Source of the DNA: Vibrio fluvialis
GTDB taxonomy: Bacteria > Pseudomonadota > Gammaproteobacteria > Enterobacterales > Vibrionaceae
Reading direction: 5' to 3'
NCBI RefSeq assembly: GCF_900460245.1
Contig: NZ_UHIP01000001.1
Location: 620,001-684,000 of the forward strand
DNA: 64,000 nt
How positions within the stretch are numbered: the stretch's first letter is position 1; every line of letters begins with the position of its first letter. Both the position numbers and the translations under genes were made by a program. The notes beneath the pieces were generated by a model, which worked only from the letters and a program-made list of their open reading frames with translations, ran no database searches and was not told where the DNA came from. Positions 44,071 to 56,024 of this stretch are shown one piece after another.

Positions 44071-44096
44071 AAAAGCCAACCCTTTGGTTGGCTTTT
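44071..44096 (-). terminator. terminator of ychF
   Basis: AAAAGCCAACC (44071-44081) pairs with GGTTGGCTTTT (44086-44096); on the minus strand TTTTGTTGTTT follows. Confidence 0.82.
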
Positions 44097-44118
44097 GAGC
44101 AATCGTATTTTCGGGCGC

Positions 44119-45210
44119 TTATACGTTGAAACGGAAGTGGATTACGTCGCCATCTTTTACGATGTAATCTTTACCTTCAAGACGCCATTTACCGGCTTCT
44201 TTCGCGCCACTTTCACCATTGAACTGAATGTAATCGTCATAGCCGATTACTTCGGCACGAATAAAGCCGCGTTCGAAGTCTGTGTGGATCTTTCCTGCAG
44301 ACTGAGGAGCGGTGGCGCCGATAGGAATGGTCCAAGCGCGCACTTCTTTTACACCTGCGGTGAAGTAAGTTTGCAGGTTAAGCAGATCGTAACCTGAGCG
44401 GATCACACGGTTCAGACCTGGTTCTTCGATCCCGAGATCAGCCAGGAACTCATCGCGCTCGTCTTCTTCAAGTTCAGACAGCTCAGATTCAATCGCCGCA
44501 CATACTGGAACAACCACATTGTTCTCTTGGGCTGCGAACTCACGCACCGCATCCAGATATGGGTTGTCTTCAAAACCATCTTCTGCCACGTTTGCAATAT
44601 ACATCGTTGGCTTCAGAGTCAGGAAGTTCAGGTAACCAACGGCTGCCAGCTCTTCTTTAGACAGCGCAACGGTACGTGCAGAACCACCTTCAGTCAGAAC
44701 TGGCAGCAGTTTTTCTAGCACGGTCAGTTCGAATTTCGCGTCTTTGTCGCCACCTTTTGCACGCTTGGCTTGACGCTGAATGGCGCGTTCACAGCTGTCA
44801 AGGTCAGCCATTGCCAGTTCCAGGTTGATCACTTCGATGTCTTCGATAGGAGATACTTTACCTGCTACGTGCACGATGTTTTCGTTTTCAAAACAGCGTA
44901 CAACGTGACCAATCGCGTCAGTTTCGCGAATGTTTGCCAGGAATTTGTTACCCAAGCCTTCACCTTTTGACGCGCCGGCTACCAGGCCTGCGATGTCTAC
45001 GAATTCCATGGTGGTTGGCAGAACACGTTCAGGATTTACGATTTTTGCCAGCGCATCCAGACGCAGATCCGGTACTGGTACCACACCAGTGTTTGGTTCG
45101 ATAGTACAAAACGGGAAGTTTGCCGCTTCGATACCTGCTTTAGTGAGTGCATTAAAAAGTGTTGATTTACCAACGTTTGGAAGACCAACGATGCCACATT
45201 TAAAACCCAT
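44119..45210 (-). CDS. ychF: redox-regulated ribosome-binding ATPase YchF
   Basis: 363 residues from the ATG at 45210, exactly the E. coli length; an upstream in-frame start at 45270 would add 20 residues that belong to the pth end. [22 protein letters not shown] carries the P-loop; the non-standard NxxE-type G4 and the C-terminal TGS domain (about 280-363, with [27 protein letters not shown]) mark the YchF/OLA1 family, which prefers ATP. It lies 10 nt after pth. Confidence 0.95.
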   Translation of the reverse strand: MGFKCGIVGLPNVGKSTLFNALTKAGIEAANFPFCTIEPNTGVVPVPDLRLDALAKIVNPERVLPTTMEFVDIAGLVAGASKGEGLGNKFLANIRETDAIGHVVRCFENENIVHVAGKVSPIEDIEVINLELAMADLDSCERAIQRQAKRAKGGDKDAKFELTVLEKLLPVLTEGGSARTVALSKEELAAVGYLNFLTLKPTMYIANVAEDGFEDNPYLDAVREFAAQENNVVVPVCAAIESELSELEEDERDEFLADLGIEEPGLNRVIRSGYDLLNLQTYFTAGVKEVRAWTIPIGATAPQSAGKIHTDFERGFIRAEVIGYDDYIQFNGESGAKEAGKWRLEGKDYIVKDGDVIHFRFNV

Positions 45211-45220
45211 GACTGTAACC

Positions 45221-45811
45221 TTATTCAGCTTTGAACGTGTGTAAGCGGTTTTGCGCTTTGGTGAGGCCATCTTTAATTAAAATGTCGAGGCAGCGAACGG
45301 ATTCATCCACCACGGCATCCAGACACTCCTGCTCTTTGGCGGGAGCTTTGCCTAACACATAGCCTGCTACTTTATCTTTGTGTCCCGGATGGCCAATGCC
45401 AATCCGCAGACGGTAAAATTCTTTGTTGTTGCCCAGTTTGCTAATGGTGTCTTTCAACCCATTGTGACCACCATGGCCGCCACCTTTTTTAAACTTAGCA
45501 ACGCCCGGAGGCAGATCCAGCTCATCATGAGCGACCATAATCTCTTCGGGGTTGATCTGATAAAACTTTGCCAGGGCGGCAATGGCTTTACCGGATAAAT
45601 TCATAAACGTAGTGGGGATCAGCAAACGCAGATCTTCGCCGTTGACCATAATACGACCGGTTAAACCAAAGAACTTCGGCTCATTTTTCAGCACCACGTT
45701 GTGAATGCGAGCCAGTTCTTCCACGACCCATGCGCCGGCATTGTGTCGTGTATTGGCGTATTCCGGCCCCGGATTGGCCAGACCGACAAGTAATTTAATT
45801 GGTTGACTCAA
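45221..45811 (-). CDS. pth: peptidyl-tRNA hydrolase
   Basis: 196 residues. Frees tRNA from prematurely released peptidyl-tRNA. Visible motifs: [19 protein letters not shown] with the catalytic His near residue 23, [10 protein letters not shown], and [10 protein letters not shown] with the conserved Asp near residue 96, then [14 protein letters not shown]. It is 10 nt upstream of ychF, a common pair. Confidence 0.96.
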   Translation of the reverse strand: MSQPIKLLVGLANPGPEYANTRHNAGAWVVEELARIHNVVLKNEPKFFGLTGRIMVNGEDLRLLIPTTFMNLSGKAIAALAKFYQINPEEIMVAHDELDLPPGVAKFKKGGGHGGHNGLKDTISKLGNNKEFYRLRIGIGHPGHKDKVAGYVLGKAPAKEQECLDAVVDESVRCLDILIKDGLTKAQNRLHTFKAE

Positions 45812-45905
45812 GGCTAGGATCCCTTCGGAAACGAAAAAGCGCGGTATGATAGCACAGAAAAGACGCGCGGGGCGATACTCTGCTTTTTCTCATGCGCTGA
45901 GAAAT

Positions 45906-45934
45906 AAAAAGCGCCTCATCCGAAGATGAAGCGC
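45906..45934 (-). terminator. terminator of prs
   Basis: GCGCCTCATC (45911-45920) pairs with GATGAAGCGC (45925-45934) with a CGAA loop (one G-T pair); a T run follows on the minus strand. Confidence 0.87.
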
Positions 45935-45967
45935 CCAATTCAGAAGAGGAAATCTGAGCGAAGCTTA

Positions 45968-46912
45968 TTAGTTAAACATCGCTGAGATAGATTCTTCGTT
46001 GCTGATACGACGAATCGCTTCAGCCAGCATGGTAGACAGAGTCAGTTGAGTTACTTTGCCTGTTGCTGCCATCTCTTTTGACAGAGTGATAGAGTCAGTC
46101 ACGATCACTTGGTCAAGCACAGAGTTTTTGATGTTTTTTGCAGCGTTGCCTGAGAATACCGCGTGAGTTGCGTAAGCAAAGACACGTTTTGCTCCTCGCT
46201 CTTTCAGTGCTTCAGCCGCTTTACACAGCGTACCACCAGTGTCGATCATGTCGTCAACGATCACACAGTCGCGACCTTCAACATCACCGATCAGGTTCAT
46301 CACTTCAGACACGTTAGCACGTGGACGACGTTTGTCGACGATAGCGATGTCGATGTCACCCAGCGCTTTTGCCGTTGCACGTGCACGAACAACACCACCC
46401 AGATCCGGAGAAACCACCACTGGATCTTCCAGGCTGCGTGCTTTCATGTCTTCCAGCAGAACTGGAGTACCGAAAATGTTATCTACTGGTACGTCGAAGA
46501 AGCCTTGGATTTGCTCTGCGTGCAGGTCGATAGTGAGAACGCGGTCAACGCCGACGTTAGAAAGGAAATCTGCAACAACTTTTGCAGTAATTGGCACACG
46601 GGCTGAACGCACACGGCGATCTTGACGAGCATAACCAAAGTAAGGGATTACAGCAGTAATACGGCCTGCTGAAGCACGGCGCATTGCATCAATCATTACC
46701 ACCAACTCCATCAGGTTGTCGTTGGTTGGTGCACAAGTTGATTGAATAATGAATACATCGCTACCACGAACATTTTCATTGATTTGTACTGCGACTTCGC
46801 CGTCAGAGAAACGGGAAACAGTCGCATCACCAAGAGAAATGTAGAGACGTTCAGCAATACGTTGGGCTAGTTCGGGTGTGGCGTTACCAGCAAATAGCTT
46901 CATATCAGGCAC
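45968..46912 (-). CDS. prs: ribose-phosphate pyrophosphokinase
   Basis: 314 residues. Makes PRPP from ribose 5-phosphate and ATP, the shared precursor for the purine and salvage genes at the start of this window. Family marks: [33 protein letters not shown] flexible loop ([16 protein letters not shown]), the PRPP loop [15 protein letters not shown] and the C-terminal [15 protein letters not shown]. The start at 46912 (MPDMKLF) matches E. coli Prs. It is 29 nt after ispE. Confidence 0.97.
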   Translation of the reverse strand: MPDMKLFAGNATPELAQRIAERLYISLGDATVSRFSDGEVAVQINENVRGSDVFIIQSTCAPTNDNLMELVVMIDAMRRASAGRITAVIPYFGYARQDRRVRSARVPITAKVVADFLSNVGVDRVLTIDLHAEQIQGFFDVPVDNIFGTPVLLEDMKARSLEDPVVVSPDLGGVVRARATAKALGDIDIAIVDKRRPRANVSEVMNLIGDVEGRDCVIVDDMIDTGGTLCKAAEALKERGAKRVFAYATHAVFSGNAAKNIKNSVLDQVIVTDSITLSKEMAATGKVTQLTLSTMLAEAIRRISNEESISAMFN

Positions 46913-46941
46913 GGTGGAAACCTCAGGGTTGCGTCCAGTTT

Positions 46942-47829
46942 TTAAATAGATTGGGTGTGGGCCGATTGGTAATCAGCCAGCGTCTCTTTCAGCGGTGAAA
47001 CATTGCGCCCAAGGGCAATAAACGCAGAGACGTTGTCAGGGAGTTCGGCAAGGACAGCTTCCGCTTCTTTCTTGCTCAAAAATTCAGCAAAAACGCAAGA
47101 TCCCGTCCCGGTCAATCTTGACGGCGCGTATTGTAGCAGCCATGAAAGTTGCTTATCAACCTCTGGGTAAAGCATTCGGACAATTTTTTCGCAATCGTTT
47201 TCGTAACAAGTGTCAAGAAGCGTTGCCAGATCTCGCTTCACTGTGTTTCTTGTCAGTTGTGGATGATTGAAGATATCTTTGGTCGCGATCGAAACGTCCG
47301 GACGCAAGACTAAGTACCATTTCTCCTGCACTTCAACAGGAGAGAGTTGTTCACCGACGCCTTCAGCAAACGCGGCAAAACCACGCACAAACACGGGAAC
47401 GTCTGCGCCAAGCGCGAGACCGATTTGTGCCAGTTCATCATCACTCAGGTGGGTTTGCCACAAGAAGTTGAGCGCAACCAGCACCGTGGCAGCATTGGAT
47501 GAACCGCCGCCAATACCCCCGCCCATCGGCAGCACTTTATTGAGTTCAATCTTTGCACCGAAAGAACAACGGCTGGCGCGTTGCAGCGCGGTGGCGGCTT
47601 TCCAGATTAAATTCTCCTCGGTTTTTACGCCCGGCAGTTCCGGTGTCAGTTCGATTTCACCACTGGTGTTGGCCGTGATCGTCAGCGTATCGCCATGATT
47701 GAGAAACTGAAACAGGGTTTGCAGCTCGTGGTAACCATCGGTGCGGCGGCCAGTGATGTAGAGGAAAAGATTGAGCTTGGCTGGCGAAGGCCAGCTTGTC
47801 GGCGTATTAAGTATCGGGCCTGAAATCAT
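46942..47829 (-). CDS. ispE: 4-diphosphocytidyl-2-C-methyl-D-erythritol kinase
   Basis: 295 residues from the ATG at 47829, which overlaps the lolB stop as ATGA; a second possible ATG lies at 47844. A GHMP kinase of the MEP isoprenoid pathway, with the N-terminal [11 protein letters not shown] (catalytic Lys) and the ATP loop [18 protein letters not shown]. The lolB-ispE-prs order is conserved in gamma-proteobacteria. Confidence 0.95.
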   Translation of the reverse strand: MISGPILNTPTSWPSPAKLNLFLYITGRRTDGYHELQTLFQFLNHGDTLTITANTSGEIELTPELPGVKTEENLIWKAATALQRASRCSFGAKIELNKVLPMGGGIGGGSSNAATVLVALNFLWQTHLSDDELAQIGLALGADVPVFVRGFAAFAEGVGEQLSPVEVQEKWYLVLRPDVSIATKDIFNHPQLTRNTVKRDLATLLDTCYENDCEKIVRMLYPEVDKQLSWLLQYAPSRLTGTGSCVFAEFLSKKEAEAVLAELPDNVSAFIALGRNVSPLKETLADYQSAHTQSI

Positions 47830-48440
47830 GGCGTCAGTGTCCATTTTGAGATCACGAGGTTAATTGAAGTCTGGTTTTGAGTCAGTTTGAGCTTGTCCGG
47901 CAATGGCAGGTTAGATTGCTGCCACGGGTATTCACGATAGCGGGCGTAATCAACATGCCAACTGTAGCTGCCAGCGTGTTTATCTAACGTTGCCAGCGTA
48001 TTGTTGGCATTCAAGGCGTAGTTGTCAGCCTGAGACGGCAGACCGAGGATCCAGTCCTGCAGCAGATCAACCGGAATATCAAGCCCGGTCAGCTGGCGTA
48101 CCAGAAGCTGAGCGCTTGGAGCGGTGAACACTTGCTCATCATAGGTTTCCACTCGCGCGCCCTGCGGTGAAATGGTCAGATTGAGTACTGTCTGGCCAAG
48201 GAAATTGGTCAGGCGCAGCTGGCTGTTCTCGGCTGATTTTTGCCACTGGAAATTGAGGGACTGGCGCTGCTCCGGGGAGATATAACCGAGTTTGCCAACC
48301 AATTTAAACTGCGCAATGCTGGTCAGGCGCGCCTGGTGGGATTGCCACTTCACATCGGCGATGGGTTCCGGCACGCTGCTACAGCCAAATAGGGTCATCA
48401 GCAGCGCAACGATCAGGTAAATACGTGGCTTAAGCGTCAT
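47826..48440 (-). CDS. lolB: outer-membrane lipoprotein receptor LolB
   Basis: 204 residues. The lipoprotein signal ends LFGC (Cys20). The mature part has the LolB fold with [22 protein letters not shown] and [12 protein letters not shown]. It accepts lipoproteins from LolA and puts them in the outer membrane, so it serves FlgH, FlgO, FlgP, NutA and the chitobiase here. Divergent from hemA, as in E. coli. Confidence 0.93.
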   Translation of the reverse strand: MTLKPRIYLIVALLMTLFGCSSVPEPIADVKWQSHQARLTSIAQFKLVGKLGYISPEQRQSLNFQWQKSAENSQLRLTNFLGQTVLNLTISPQGARVETYDEQVFTAPSAQLLVRQLTGLDIPVDLLQDWILGLPSQADNYALNANNTLATLDKHAGSYSWHVDYARYREYPWQQSNLPLPDKLKLTQNQTSINLVISKWTLTP

Positions 48441-48601
48441 AAAATGCTCGTTATTTATCCAGTCAAAACGGTCAAACGGCCTTCACTATATCATTGATAT
48501 CACGAACTCGGGAAAACAAATCCCGTTGACCCTTTCAATAAACAGGGTCATCAAGTAAAATTCTGCGCCTAGTCCATTTCTTACCAGAGAACCCTCGATA
48601 G

Positions 48602-49861
48602 ATGTCCTTGCTTGCTATTGGAATCAATCACAATACGGCTTCGGTTGAATTGCGAGAAAAAGTTGCTTTTGGCCCAGACAAGTTGTCTGAAGCTCTGGGG
48701 CAGCTGTCTGACAGTTCATTCGTCAACGGGAGCGTGATCCTGTCGACGTGTAACCGGACCGAGATCTACTGTGATGTGAAATCTTCGTGCAAGAATAAAG
48801 TGATCGAATGGTTGTCTCAGTTTCATCAGGTCAGTGCCGAAGATCTTAAACCCAGCCTTTATGTACATGAAGAGCAGGCGGCCATTCGCCACCTGATGCG
48901 TGTGTCGTGCGGCCTGGATTCTCTGGTGCTGGGCGAACCGCAGATTCTGGGCCAGGTCAAACAGGCGTATGCTGACTCGCGGGAAAGCCGTGCCGTTGAC
49001 TCCTCAATGGAAAAGTTATTCCAAAAAGCGTTTTCTGTTGCCAAACGTGTCCGTACTGAAACGGAGATTGGTGGCAGCGCAGTGTCGGTGGCCTATGCCG
49101 CCTGCACACTGGCAAAACACATTTTCGAATCACTTTCCGATGCCACTGTCATGCTGGTTGGTGCCGGAGAAACCATCGAATTGGTGGCCAAACATCTGGC
49201 AGGGCACAACTGCAAACGTATGATCGTGGCTAACCGCACTCGTGAGCGGGCCATGAATCTCGCGCAGCAGTTTGATGCGGAAGTGATTGCCCTCAACGAA
49301 ATTCCCGACTATCTGGCATACGCCGATATTGTGATCAGTTCAACCGCCAGTCCGCTGCCGATCATCGGCAAAGGTATGGTGGAAACCGCCCTTAAAGCGC
49401 GTCGTTACCAGCCTATGTTGCTGGTCGATATTGCCGTACCGCGTGATATCGAATCCCAGGTCGGTGATTTGAACGATGCTTATCTCTATTCGGTGGATGA
49501 TTTGCAGTCTATCGTTGATAGTAATATTGAGCAGCGTAAGGTCGAAGCGATTCAGGCCGAAGCGATTGTCAGCGAAGAGAGCGCGGCATTCATGACCTGG
49601 ATGCGTTCGCTGCAAGCGGTCGACAGTATTCGTGACTACCGTAAAGCGGCCAATGAAATCCGTGAAGATTTGCTGAGTAAGAGTTTACAAGCGTTAGCGG
49701 CAGGCGGCGATGCGGAAAAGCTGCTGATTGAACTGAGCAACAAACTGACCAACAAACTGATCCACACTCCGACGCGCGCGCTACAAACCGCCGCGGAGCA
49801 GGGCGAGCCAGCTAAACTGGCCATTATCAGACAAAGTCTGGGTCTTGATGACCCACAATAA
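48602..49861 (+). CDS. hemA: glutamyl-tRNA reductase
   Basis: 419 residues. Reduces glutamyl-tRNA to glutamate-1-semialdehyde, the first step of haem synthesis. The catalytic Cys50 is in STCNRTEIY; the NADPH domain shows [16 protein letters not shown] near residue 182; the C-terminal dimerisation domain ends the chain. It is 33 nt before prfA, the conserved hemA-prfA-prmC operon. Confidence 0.96.
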   Translation: MSLLAIGINHNTASVELREKVAFGPDKLSEALGQLSDSSFVNGSVILSTCNRTEIYCDVKSSCKNKVIEWLSQFHQVSAEDLKPSLYVHEEQAAIRHLMRVSCGLDSLVLGEPQILGQVKQAYADSRESRAVDSSMEKLFQKAFSVAKRVRTETEIGGSAVSVAYAACTLAKHIFESLSDATVMLVGAGETIELVAKHLAGHNCKRMIVANRTRERAMNLAQQFDAEVIALNEIPDYLAYADIVISSTASPLPIIGKGMVETALKARRYQPMLLVDIAVPRDIESQVGDLNDAYLYSVDDLQSIVDSNIEQRKVEAIQAEAIVSEESAAFMTWMRSLQAVDSIRDYRKAANEIREDLLSKSLQALAAGGDAEKLLIELSNKLTNKLIHTPTRALQTAAEQGEPAKLAIIRQSLGLDDPQ

Positions 49862-49894
49862 ACATCTACTCCTTATTCGTTTAAAGAAGAAACT

Positions 49895-50983
49895 ATGAAA
49901 GCGTCGATTTTAGTAAAGCTTGAATCCCTGGTTGAGCGTTATGAAGAGGTTCAACATCTGCTGGGCGATCCAGCGGTTATCGGTGATCAGGACAAGTTCC
50001 GTGCTCTGTCAAAAGAGTACTCACAGCTTGAGGAGATCACTCACTGTTTTCAGGCTTACCAGCAAGCGCAGGAAGATCTGATTGCAGCTGAAGAGATGGC
50101 CAAAGAAGACGACGCAGAAATGCGCGAAATGGCGCAAGAAGAAATCAAACTGGCTAAAGCCGCGATTGAGCGCTTGAGCGATGAGCTACAAATTCTGCTG
50201 CTGCCCAAAGATCCGAACGATGACCGCAACTGTTTCCTCGAAATCCGCGCTGGTGCGGGCGGCGATGAAGCGGGCATCTTCGCTGGTGACCTGTTCCGTA
50301 TGTACAGCCGTTTTGCAGAAAAACGCGGTTGGCGCATCGAAGTTATGTCGTCGAACGAAGCGGAACACGGCGGCTATAAAGAAATGATCGCAAAAGTGAA
50401 CGGCGACGGCGCGTACGGTATTTTGAAATTTGAATCTGGTGGCCACCGTGTGCAACGTGTTCCGGCGACGGAATCTCAAGGCCGCGTACACACGTCAGCG
50501 TGTACTGTTGCAGTGATGGCAGAAGTGCCAGAAGCAGAAATTCCGGAAATCCGTACGGCGGATCTGAAAATTGACACATTCCGCTCTTCAGGTGCGGGTG
50601 GTCAGCACGTTAACACCACCGATTCTGCGATTCGTATTACCCACTTACCAACCGGTATTGTCGTTGAGTGTCAGGACGAACGTTCACAGCACAAAAACAA
50701 GGCCAAGGCGATGTCGGTACTGGCAGCGCGTATTGCTCAGGCGGAAGAGGCGAAGCGTGCGGCGGAAATTTCTGATACTCGTCGTAACTTGTTGGGTTCG
50801 GGCGATCGCAGTGACCGCATTCGTACTTACAACTACCCGCAAGGCCGCGTGTCTGATCACCGCATCAACCTGACGGTTTACCGTTTGAGCGAAGTGATGG
50901 AAGGCGATCTGCAATCGTTGGTGGATCCTGTCATTCAAGAGCACCAGGCTGACCTGTTGGCTGCTCTGGCTGAGCAAAACTGA
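49895..50983 (+). CDS. prfA: peptide chain release factor 1
   Basis: 362 residues. The GGQ motif for peptidyl release is in [15 protein letters not shown] near residue 235, and the codon-recognition region includes [12 protein letters not shown] with a PAT tripeptide typical of RF1. It ends translation at UAA and UAG. It is 3 nt before prmC, whose product methylates the GGQ glutamine. Confidence 0.97.
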   Translation: MKASILVKLESLVERYEEVQHLLGDPAVIGDQDKFRALSKEYSQLEEITHCFQAYQQAQEDLIAAEEMAKEDDAEMREMAQEEIKLAKAAIERLSDELQILLLPKDPNDDRNCFLEIRAGAGGDEAGIFAGDLFRMYSRFAEKRGWRIEVMSSNEAEHGGYKEMIAKVNGDGAYGILKFESGGHRVQRVPATESQGRVHTSACTVAVMAEVPEAEIPEIRTADLKIDTFRSSGAGGQHVNTTDSAIRITHLPTGIVVECQDERSQHKNKAKAMSVLAARIAQAEEAKRAAEISDTRRNLLGSGDRSDRIRTYNYPQGRVSDHRINLTVYRLSEVMEGDLQSLVDPVIQEHQADLLAALAEQN

Positions 50984-50986
50984 TCG

Positions 50987-51835
50987 ATGTCTTTGACCAT
51001 AGAAGCCGCCCTTAAGGCGGCGACTTTGCAATTGACGCAAAGCGGCAGCGACTCGCCGTCATTGGATGCCGCGGTGCTGCTTTGCCACGCACTGGATAAA
51101 CCGCGTTCCTATTTGCTCACCTGGCCAGACAAAGTGCTCGACGCGCCAATTCAGGCGATGTTTGATGCTTTGCTGCAGCGCCGGATCACCGGTGAGCCAG
51201 TCGCCTACATTATCGGTGAGCGTGAATTCTGGTCTCTGCCACTGAAAGTTTCGCCGTCTACCCTGATCCCTCGTCCTGACACTGAACGTTTGGTGGAAGT
51301 GGCGCTGGAAAAAGCGCAGACACTTGAAGGCGATATTCTCGATTTAGGCACTGGCACGGGCGCGATTGCGTTGGCGCTGGCGTCAGAGTTGCCTCACCGC
51401 CGCGTGGTGGGCATCGACCTGCGTGATGAAGCGCGGCAACTGGCTACTGACAATGCTAACCGTTTGCACATAACCAACGTCACGTTTTTGCAGGGCAGTT
51501 GGTTTGAACCCTTATCACGCGGTACAAAGTTTGCTTTGATAGTCTCCAACCCGCCTTATATCGAAGAAAACGATCCGCATCTGGTGCAGGGCGATGTTCG
51601 CTTTGAGCCGAAAACTGCGCTGGTTGCGGCTGACAACGGTTTAGCCGACATCAAACACATCAGCGACGCTGGCCGAGATTACTTACAAAACGGCGGCTGG
51701 CTGGCGTTTGAGCATGGCTACGATCAAGGTGCCAGCGTGAGAACCATCATGCAGGCACTGGGCTATCAGCAGGTGGTCACCGAGCAGGATTATGCCGGTA
51801 ACGATCGCGTTACGCTGGGCCAATATAACTACTAA
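50987..51835 (+). CDS. prmC: release-factor glutamine methyltransferase PrmC
   Basis: 282 residues. The SAM site is DLGTGTGAIALALA (about 119-132) and the catalytic NPPY is at 188-191 in VSNPPYIEEND. It N5-methylates the Gln of the GGQ motif in RF1 and RF2. Coupled to prfA by a 3-nt gap and followed by sirB2 after 11 nt. Confidence 0.96.
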   Translation: MSLTIEAALKAATLQLTQSGSDSPSLDAAVLLCHALDKPRSYLLTWPDKVLDAPIQAMFDALLQRRITGEPVAYIIGEREFWSLPLKVSPSTLIPRPDTERLVEVALEKAQTLEGDILDLGTGTGAIALALASELPHRRVVGIDLRDEARQLATDNANRLHITNVTFLQGSWFEPLSRGTKFALIVSNPPYIEENDPHLVQGDVRFEPKTALVAADNGLADIKHISDAGRDYLQNGGWLAFEHGYDQGASVRTIMQALGYQQVVTEQDYAGNDRVTLGQYNY

Positions 51836-51846
51836 CGAGGAAGACA

Positions 51847-52230
51847 ATGTACGAAGGATTAAAACATTTTCATTTGCTGACGATCGGCCTGAGCGCTCTG
51901 CTGCTGTCGGTGCGTTACGTTCTGATGATGATGGACTCAGAGTTACGCCAACACAAATTCCTGAAAGTGTTTCCTCATATTGTGGACACCTTCCTGCTGC
52001 TATCCGGTATCGGCCTGATCTTTGTGACGGGTTTTGTGCCGTTTACCGCTGCTGCGCCATGGATGACGGACAAACTGACCAGCGTACTGGCTTACATCGC
52101 ACTGGGCTTCTTTGCGCTGAAACTGGGTCGCAACAAACTGCTGCGCACGTTTGCCTTCTTTGGGGCGCTGGGCTGGCTGGCGATTGCCGGCAAGATTGCC
52201 GTAACGAAAGTACCGATGTTCTTTGGCTAA
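51847..52230 (+). CDS. sirB2: SirB2 family membrane protein
   Basis: 127 residues with four likely membrane helices (about 10-27, 42-66, 75-95, 101-118). Matches the SirB2 / invasion regulator family in length and in the start MYEGLKHFHLLTIGLSALLL. Function is not established. GAGGAAG lies before the ATG. Its place between prmC and sirB1-kdsA is conserved from E. coli to vibrios. Confidence 0.85.
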   Translation: MYEGLKHFHLLTIGLSALLLSVRYVLMMMDSELRQHKFLKVFPHIVDTFLLLSGIGLIFVTGFVPFTAAAPWMTDKLTSVLAYIALGFFALKLGRNKLLRTFAFFGALGWLAIAGKIAVTKVPMFFG

Positions 52231-52273
52231 GCGGATAGCCTGTTTTAATGAAATTCACAGATAGAGTTGTGTG

Positions 52274-53083
52274 ATGCTGGATTTGTTTGATGAAGATTTT
52301 GATGCGATGGAGCTGGTGGATGGTGCTCTTGCGCTGAATAAGGCCATCAATCCTGATACCCGGGTCGGCTGGGCACGCATCGAGCTGAAACGATTACTGG
52401 ATGACGCGGAGCTGACTCTGGTTAACGAACGTGACGAGAAGCAGCGTTTTGAATCGTTTCTGCGCCTGTTCTATTTTGAGTGGGGTTTTAGTGGTGACCG
52501 CGAAGCGTACTACGAATCCCACAATGCGTTTATTGATAAAGTACTGGAGCGTCGAAAAGGCATTCCGGTCAGCCTGGGCGCGCTGCTGCTCTATTTCGGT
52601 CGCCAACTGGGCTTTCCGCTGCAAGGTATTACCTTTCCGACTCAGTTCCTGCTGGAGCTAAGCTGGCCGGGCGAAACGCCGCTTTATATTAACCCGTTTT
52701 CCGGGGAGTACGTTTCCCGCCATACTTTGCAGGCGTGGTTGATTGGCCACAAAGGGCCGCTGACCAAACTCAAAGCGGAGCATTTGAAGCCCGCCGATCA
52801 CCCGACCATTATTGGTCGTTGGCTTGCGCTGGTGAAAAGTGCCCTGCTGCGCGAAGAGCGCTATACTCTGGCACTGAGATGTACCGATCTGGCACTGACG
52901 TTTGTTCCGGATGACCCGTACGAAATTCGCGACCGTGGCTTTATCTACCAGCAACTGGAGTGCCACCAGATCGCGCTGACGGATTATCAGTATTTTATTG
53001 ATCAGTGTCCGGACGATCCGGCAGCAAAATTATTGAAAACTCAACTCAATGCACTCAGTCACAATCATGTGACCTTGCATTAA
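52274..53083 (+). CDS. sirB1: SirB1 family protein (transglutaminase-like with TPR)
   Basis: 269 residues from the ATG at 52274 (a GTG at 52271 directly precedes it). The SirB1 transglutaminase-like domain shows RKGIPVSLGALLLYFGRQLGFPLQGITFPTQFLLEL split over about 95-130; tetratricopeptide-like helices follow (about 195-255, YTLALRCTDLALTFVPDDPYEIRDRG). Function unknown. It is 21 nt before kdsA. Confidence 0.85.
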   Translation: MLDLFDEDFDAMELVDGALALNKAINPDTRVGWARIELKRLLDDAELTLVNERDEKQRFESFLRLFYFEWGFSGDREAYYESHNAFIDKVLERRKGIPVSLGALLLYFGRQLGFPLQGITFPTQFLLELSWPGETPLYINPFSGEYVSRHTLQAWLIGHKGPLTKLKAEHLKPADHPTIIGRWLALVKSALLREERYTLALRCTDLALTFVPDDPYEIRDRGFIYQQLECHQIALTDYQYFIDQCPDDPAAKLLKTQLNALSHNHVTLH

Positions 53084-53956
<873 letters not shown>

Positions 53957-53965
53957 CGGAATGAG

Positions 53966-53991
53966 AAAAACCGCCTTCGGGCGGTTTTTTT
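53966..53991 (+). terminator. terminator of the hemA-kdsA block
   Basis: AAAACCGCC (53967-53975), TTCG loop, GGCGGTTTT (53980-53988), then T. Very strong. Confidence 0.93.
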
Positions 53992-54306
53992 GTGCCTGTT
54001 ATTCGGCTTGTTGAGTAAACGCTTGCGTGCTCGTTTTTGCCGCTTGTGCGCAGACAATTGGCGAAAATTCCTTCATCTTCACATTGCCAGCCACTTTTTG
54101 TCGATAATCTAACGCATTAAGTGTGGCTGTTTATAGTGATGAGTTTCACATAGTTATGAAACCAAGCTGTCACATCATCAAGCTTACTTTAAATTAGTTC
54201 ATGTTTTATCAGTCGGTTGGCGCTGGGTGTACGCTCCAAGTGCACGCCAGCTGACTACAATTTGAATAGAAAAGCAGTGGACCCCCATCAGTTGAAAGGT
54301 ATGACA
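53992..54306. other. intergenic region kdsA / nutA
   Basis: About 315 bp upstream of nutA. It holds a CRP-like site (54135-54150) and an AT-rich stretch at 54150-54200. An open frame from 54217 runs into nutA but has no ribosome site. Confidence 0.5.
54135..54150. promoter_or_regulatory. candidate CRP site of nutA
   Basis: AGTGA-TGAGTT-TCACA: nine of ten half-site positions fit TGTGA-N6-TCACA. It is 157 bp before the nutA ATG. Confidence 0.55.
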
Positions 54307-55968
54307 ATGAAACAAGGCTTACTCCTGAAATCCGTGTTAAGTGCAGCGATTATTGCGTCGCTGGCTGGTTGTGCTTCGCAGCCAGCGCATGAATGGCAAC
54401 AAGACAAAACGTACAAATTGACCATTCTGCATACCAATGACCATCATGGACGCTTCTGGCAAAATAACTACGGTGAATACGGCATGGCTGCGCGTAAGAC
54501 CCTGATTGACCAGATTCGTGCCGATGTTGAAGCGCAAGGCGGCAGTGTGCTGCTGCTGTCGGGCGGTGACATCAACACTGGTGTACCAGAATCTGACCTG
54601 CAGGATGCAGAGCCTGATTTTAAAGGTATGAGCCAGATTGGCTACGACGCGATGGCGATCGGTAACCATGAATTCGATAACCCGCTTGAAGTCCTGTTTA
54701 AGCAGGAAGAGTGGGCAAACTTCCCTATGCTGTCGGCTAACATTTACGACAAGGCGACGGGCAAACGCCTGTTCCAGCCTTATCACATTTTCGACAAGCA
54801 GGGCATCAAGATTGCGGTTATCGGTCTGACGACGGAAGACACCGCTAAGATTGGCAACCCGGAATACATCGGTGGCATCGATTTCCGCGATCCAAAAGCG
54901 GAAGCGAAAAAAGTGATCGAAGAGCTTAAAGATAACGAGCATCCGGATCTGATCATCGCCGTAACGCACATGGGGCACTACCAAAATGGCGAACACGGCA
55001 TCAATGCGCCGGGCGACGTAGCACTGGCGCGCTTCCTGCCTGCGGGTGAACTGGATATGATCGTTGGCGGTCACTCGCAAGAGCCGGTCTGTATGGAAGG
55101 CCCGAACCTGGTGAAGAAAAACTTCGTTCCGGGTGACGAGTGTAAACCGGACATTCAAAACGGGACTTACATCGTTCAGGCATACGAGTGGGGTAAATAC
55201 GTGGGCCGTGCCGATTACGAATTCCGTAACGGTGAACTGAATATGGTGAGTTACAACCTGATCCCGGTTAACCTGAAGAAAAAAGTGAAGGTCAATGGTG
55301 AAAGCAAGCGCGTATTTGCAACGTCTGAAATCAAAGAAGACCAAGCGATGCTCGAGTTCCTGCGCCCATATCAGGAAAAAGGTTCGGCTCAGCTGAATGT
55401 CAAGATTGCAGAAACCAACGGTAAGCTGGAAGGCGACCGCGATGTGGTGCGTTTCCAACAAACCAATCTGGGCCGAATGATCGCGATGGCGCACATGCAA
55501 CGCGCTAAAGCGGATTTTGCCATCATGAACTCAGGCGGCGTGCGTGATTCCATTCCTGCTGGTGATGTGACCTACAAAGACGTGTTGAAAGTACAGCCAT
55601 TTGGCAACATCGTGAGCTATGTGGACATGACGGGCCAGGAAGTGATGGACTACCTTAATGTGGTGGCAACCAAGCCAGTGGACTCTGGTGCTTATGCACA
55701 ATTTGCCGGCATCACAATGACGGTGGCAGAAGGCAAAGTGTCGAATGTGTTCATCGGTGGCAAACAGCTGCGTCTGGATGAGAACTACCGCTTCACTGTG
55801 CCAAGCTTCAACGCTGCGGGCGGTGACGGTTATCCGAAAATCACTGATCACCCGGGTTTTGTGAACACAGGTTTCGTGGACGCGGAAGTGCTGAAAGATT
55901 ACCTGGAAGCGAACAGCCCGGTTGATGTTAACCGCTTCGCACCAGCAGGCGAGATTGTTTATAAGTAA
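54307..55968 (+). CDS. nutA: 5'-nucleotidase lipoprotein NutA (UshA family)
   Basis: 553 residues from the ATG at 54307; AAAGGT at 54295-54300 fits this start rather than the ATG at 54301. The lipoprotein signal ends SLAGC (Cys22), unlike soluble E. coli UshA, so the enzyme is membrane-bound as in V. parahaemolyticus. Metallophosphoesterase motifs: TILHTNDHHGRFW, SGGDINTG, GNHEFDNP, VTHMGHY and GGHSQEP. The C-terminal nucleotidase domain has MNSGGVRDSI and PSFNAAGGDGYP. It removes phosphate from extracellular nucleotides for nucleoside uptake. Confidence 0.94.
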   Translation: MKQGLLLKSVLSAAIIASLAGCASQPAHEWQQDKTYKLTILHTNDHHGRFWQNNYGEYGMAARKTLIDQIRADVEAQGGSVLLLSGGDINTGVPESDLQDAEPDFKGMSQIGYDAMAIGNHEFDNPLEVLFKQEEWANFPMLSANIYDKATGKRLFQPYHIFDKQGIKIAVIGLTTEDTAKIGNPEYIGGIDFRDPKAEAKKVIEELKDNEHPDLIIAVTHMGHYQNGEHGINAPGDVALARFLPAGELDMIVGGHSQEPVCMEGPNLVKKNFVPGDECKPDIQNGTYIVQAYEWGKYVGRADYEFRNGELNMVSYNLIPVNLKKKVKVNGESKRVFATSEIKEDQAMLEFLRPYQEKGSAQLNVKIAETNGKLEGDRDVVRFQQTNLGRMIAMAHMQRAKADFAIMNSGGVRDSIPAGDVTYKDVLKVQPFGNIVSYVDMTGQEVMDYLNVVATKPVDSGAYAQFAGITMTVAEGKVSNVFIGGKQLRLDENYRFTVPSFNAAGGDGYPKITDHPGFVNTGFVDAEVLKDYLEANSPVDVNRFAPAGEIVYK

Positions 55969-56024
55969 CGAAAACGTTTTGCTATCAGGAAAGCGTTGAC
56001 TCAACTCGTTGAATCCCTTTAACT

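Noticed and set aside
43861..44079. 72-residue minus-strand ORF at the tRNA operon promoter
   Set aside because: It covers the strong sigma70 promoter and has no ribosome site; promoter use explains the region better.
54337..55500. 387-residue minus-strand ORF opposite nutA
   Set aside because: It is the antisense shadow of a well-conserved nucleotidase, has no recognisable domains and no ribosome site.
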